A stretch of 34,062 bases of DNA from Syntrophaceae bacterium (GTDB lineage Bacteria; Desulfobacterota; Syntrophia; Syntrophales; Smithellaceae). A program made the position numbers and the translations under genes. Below, in pieces: positions 33,921 through 34,062 of this stretch (within the stretch, counting starts at the first letter, position 1; every line of letters starts with the position of its first letter). Below the pieces are notes generated by a model, which saw only the letters and a list, made by a program, of their open reading frames with translations, was not told the origin of the DNA and made no database searches. The stretch is taken from positions 1 to 34,062 of the forward strand of contig PLGI01000080.1 of NCBI GenBank assembly GCA_003139775.1. The letters are read 5' to 3'.

Positions 33921-34046
33921 ACCTTTGCAAAACTTCTCTATTCGTCATACCGGCGAAGGCCGGTATCTAGGAAATGCTTGATAATACTGGATACCGGCCT
34001 TCGCCGGTATGACATAATTGTTGGTGTTATATAGTTTTGCAAAGGT
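33921..34046. repeat. MITE-like element with perfect terminal inverted repeats
   Basis: ACCTTTGCAAAACT (33921-33934) and AGTTTTGCAAAGGT (34033-34046) are perfect 14-bp inverted repeats. Inside, a perfect 24-bp inverted repeat pairs 33944-33967 with 33990-34013 (CATACCGGCGAAGGCCGGTAT core). There is no ORF. It lies upstream of the ligase gene, near the window end. Confidence 0.8.
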
Positions 34047-34062
34047 ATCGGCATTAGGAAAG

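Overview
The window looks like the chromosomal origin region of a Gram-negative, probably anaerobic bacterium of the old Deltaproteobacteria (Desulfobacterota), perhaps Syntrophales. This is inferred from gene content and intergenic style: a full liv ABC operon, phenylacetate-CoA ligase paired with a double-ACT protein, an iron-type alcohol dehydrogenase, a lipid A-type acyltransferase, and many short hairpin repeats between genes. No rRNA, tRNA, CRISPR array or phage genes were seen. No sequence search was run.

Left part (1-17 kb): an RluA-family pseudouridine synthase; an LsrG-like monooxygenase overlapping an iron-containing alcohol dehydrogenase; a minus-strand livKHMGF operon; a secreted M14 peptidase; an MtfA-like zinc peptidase; a universal stress protein; a small membrane protein; a GT25 glycosyltransferase; an HD-GYP protein; a DUF202-like protein; and a B12-binding-type radical SAM enzyme. 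Most of these genes are on the minus strand. They are separated by repeat-rich DNA that contains gene fragments.

Core (17-27.3 kb, all plus strand): rsmG, parA, parB, dnaA, dnaN, gyrB, gyrA. This is a classical origin cluster. The 161-bp dnaA-dnaN gap is extremely AT-rich and has a DnaA-box-like word followed by a DnaA-trio-like run, so it is the best oriC candidate. Two DnaA-box-like words face each other just upstream of dnaA. No parS site was seen.

Right part (27.3-34 kb): archease and RtcB (an RNA ligase and its activator), a small tandem four-cysteine protein, an LpxL/HtrB-like acyltransferase, an orphan protein with an Rx4H (HEPN-like) motif, and a two-gene ACT / phenylacetate-CoA ligase operon.

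The most unusual content is in the repeats. Several families of roughly 45-170 bp hairpin or terminal-inverted-repeat elements occur in two to four copies each. One copy lies inside the alcohol dehydrogenase gene without breaking the frame. Others are nested in one another with matching empty sites inside this window. Two decayed duplicates of neighbouring genes (the RluA N-terminus and the four-cysteine unit) are also present. I did not recognise a clear multi-gene defence or biosynthetic system that is new.
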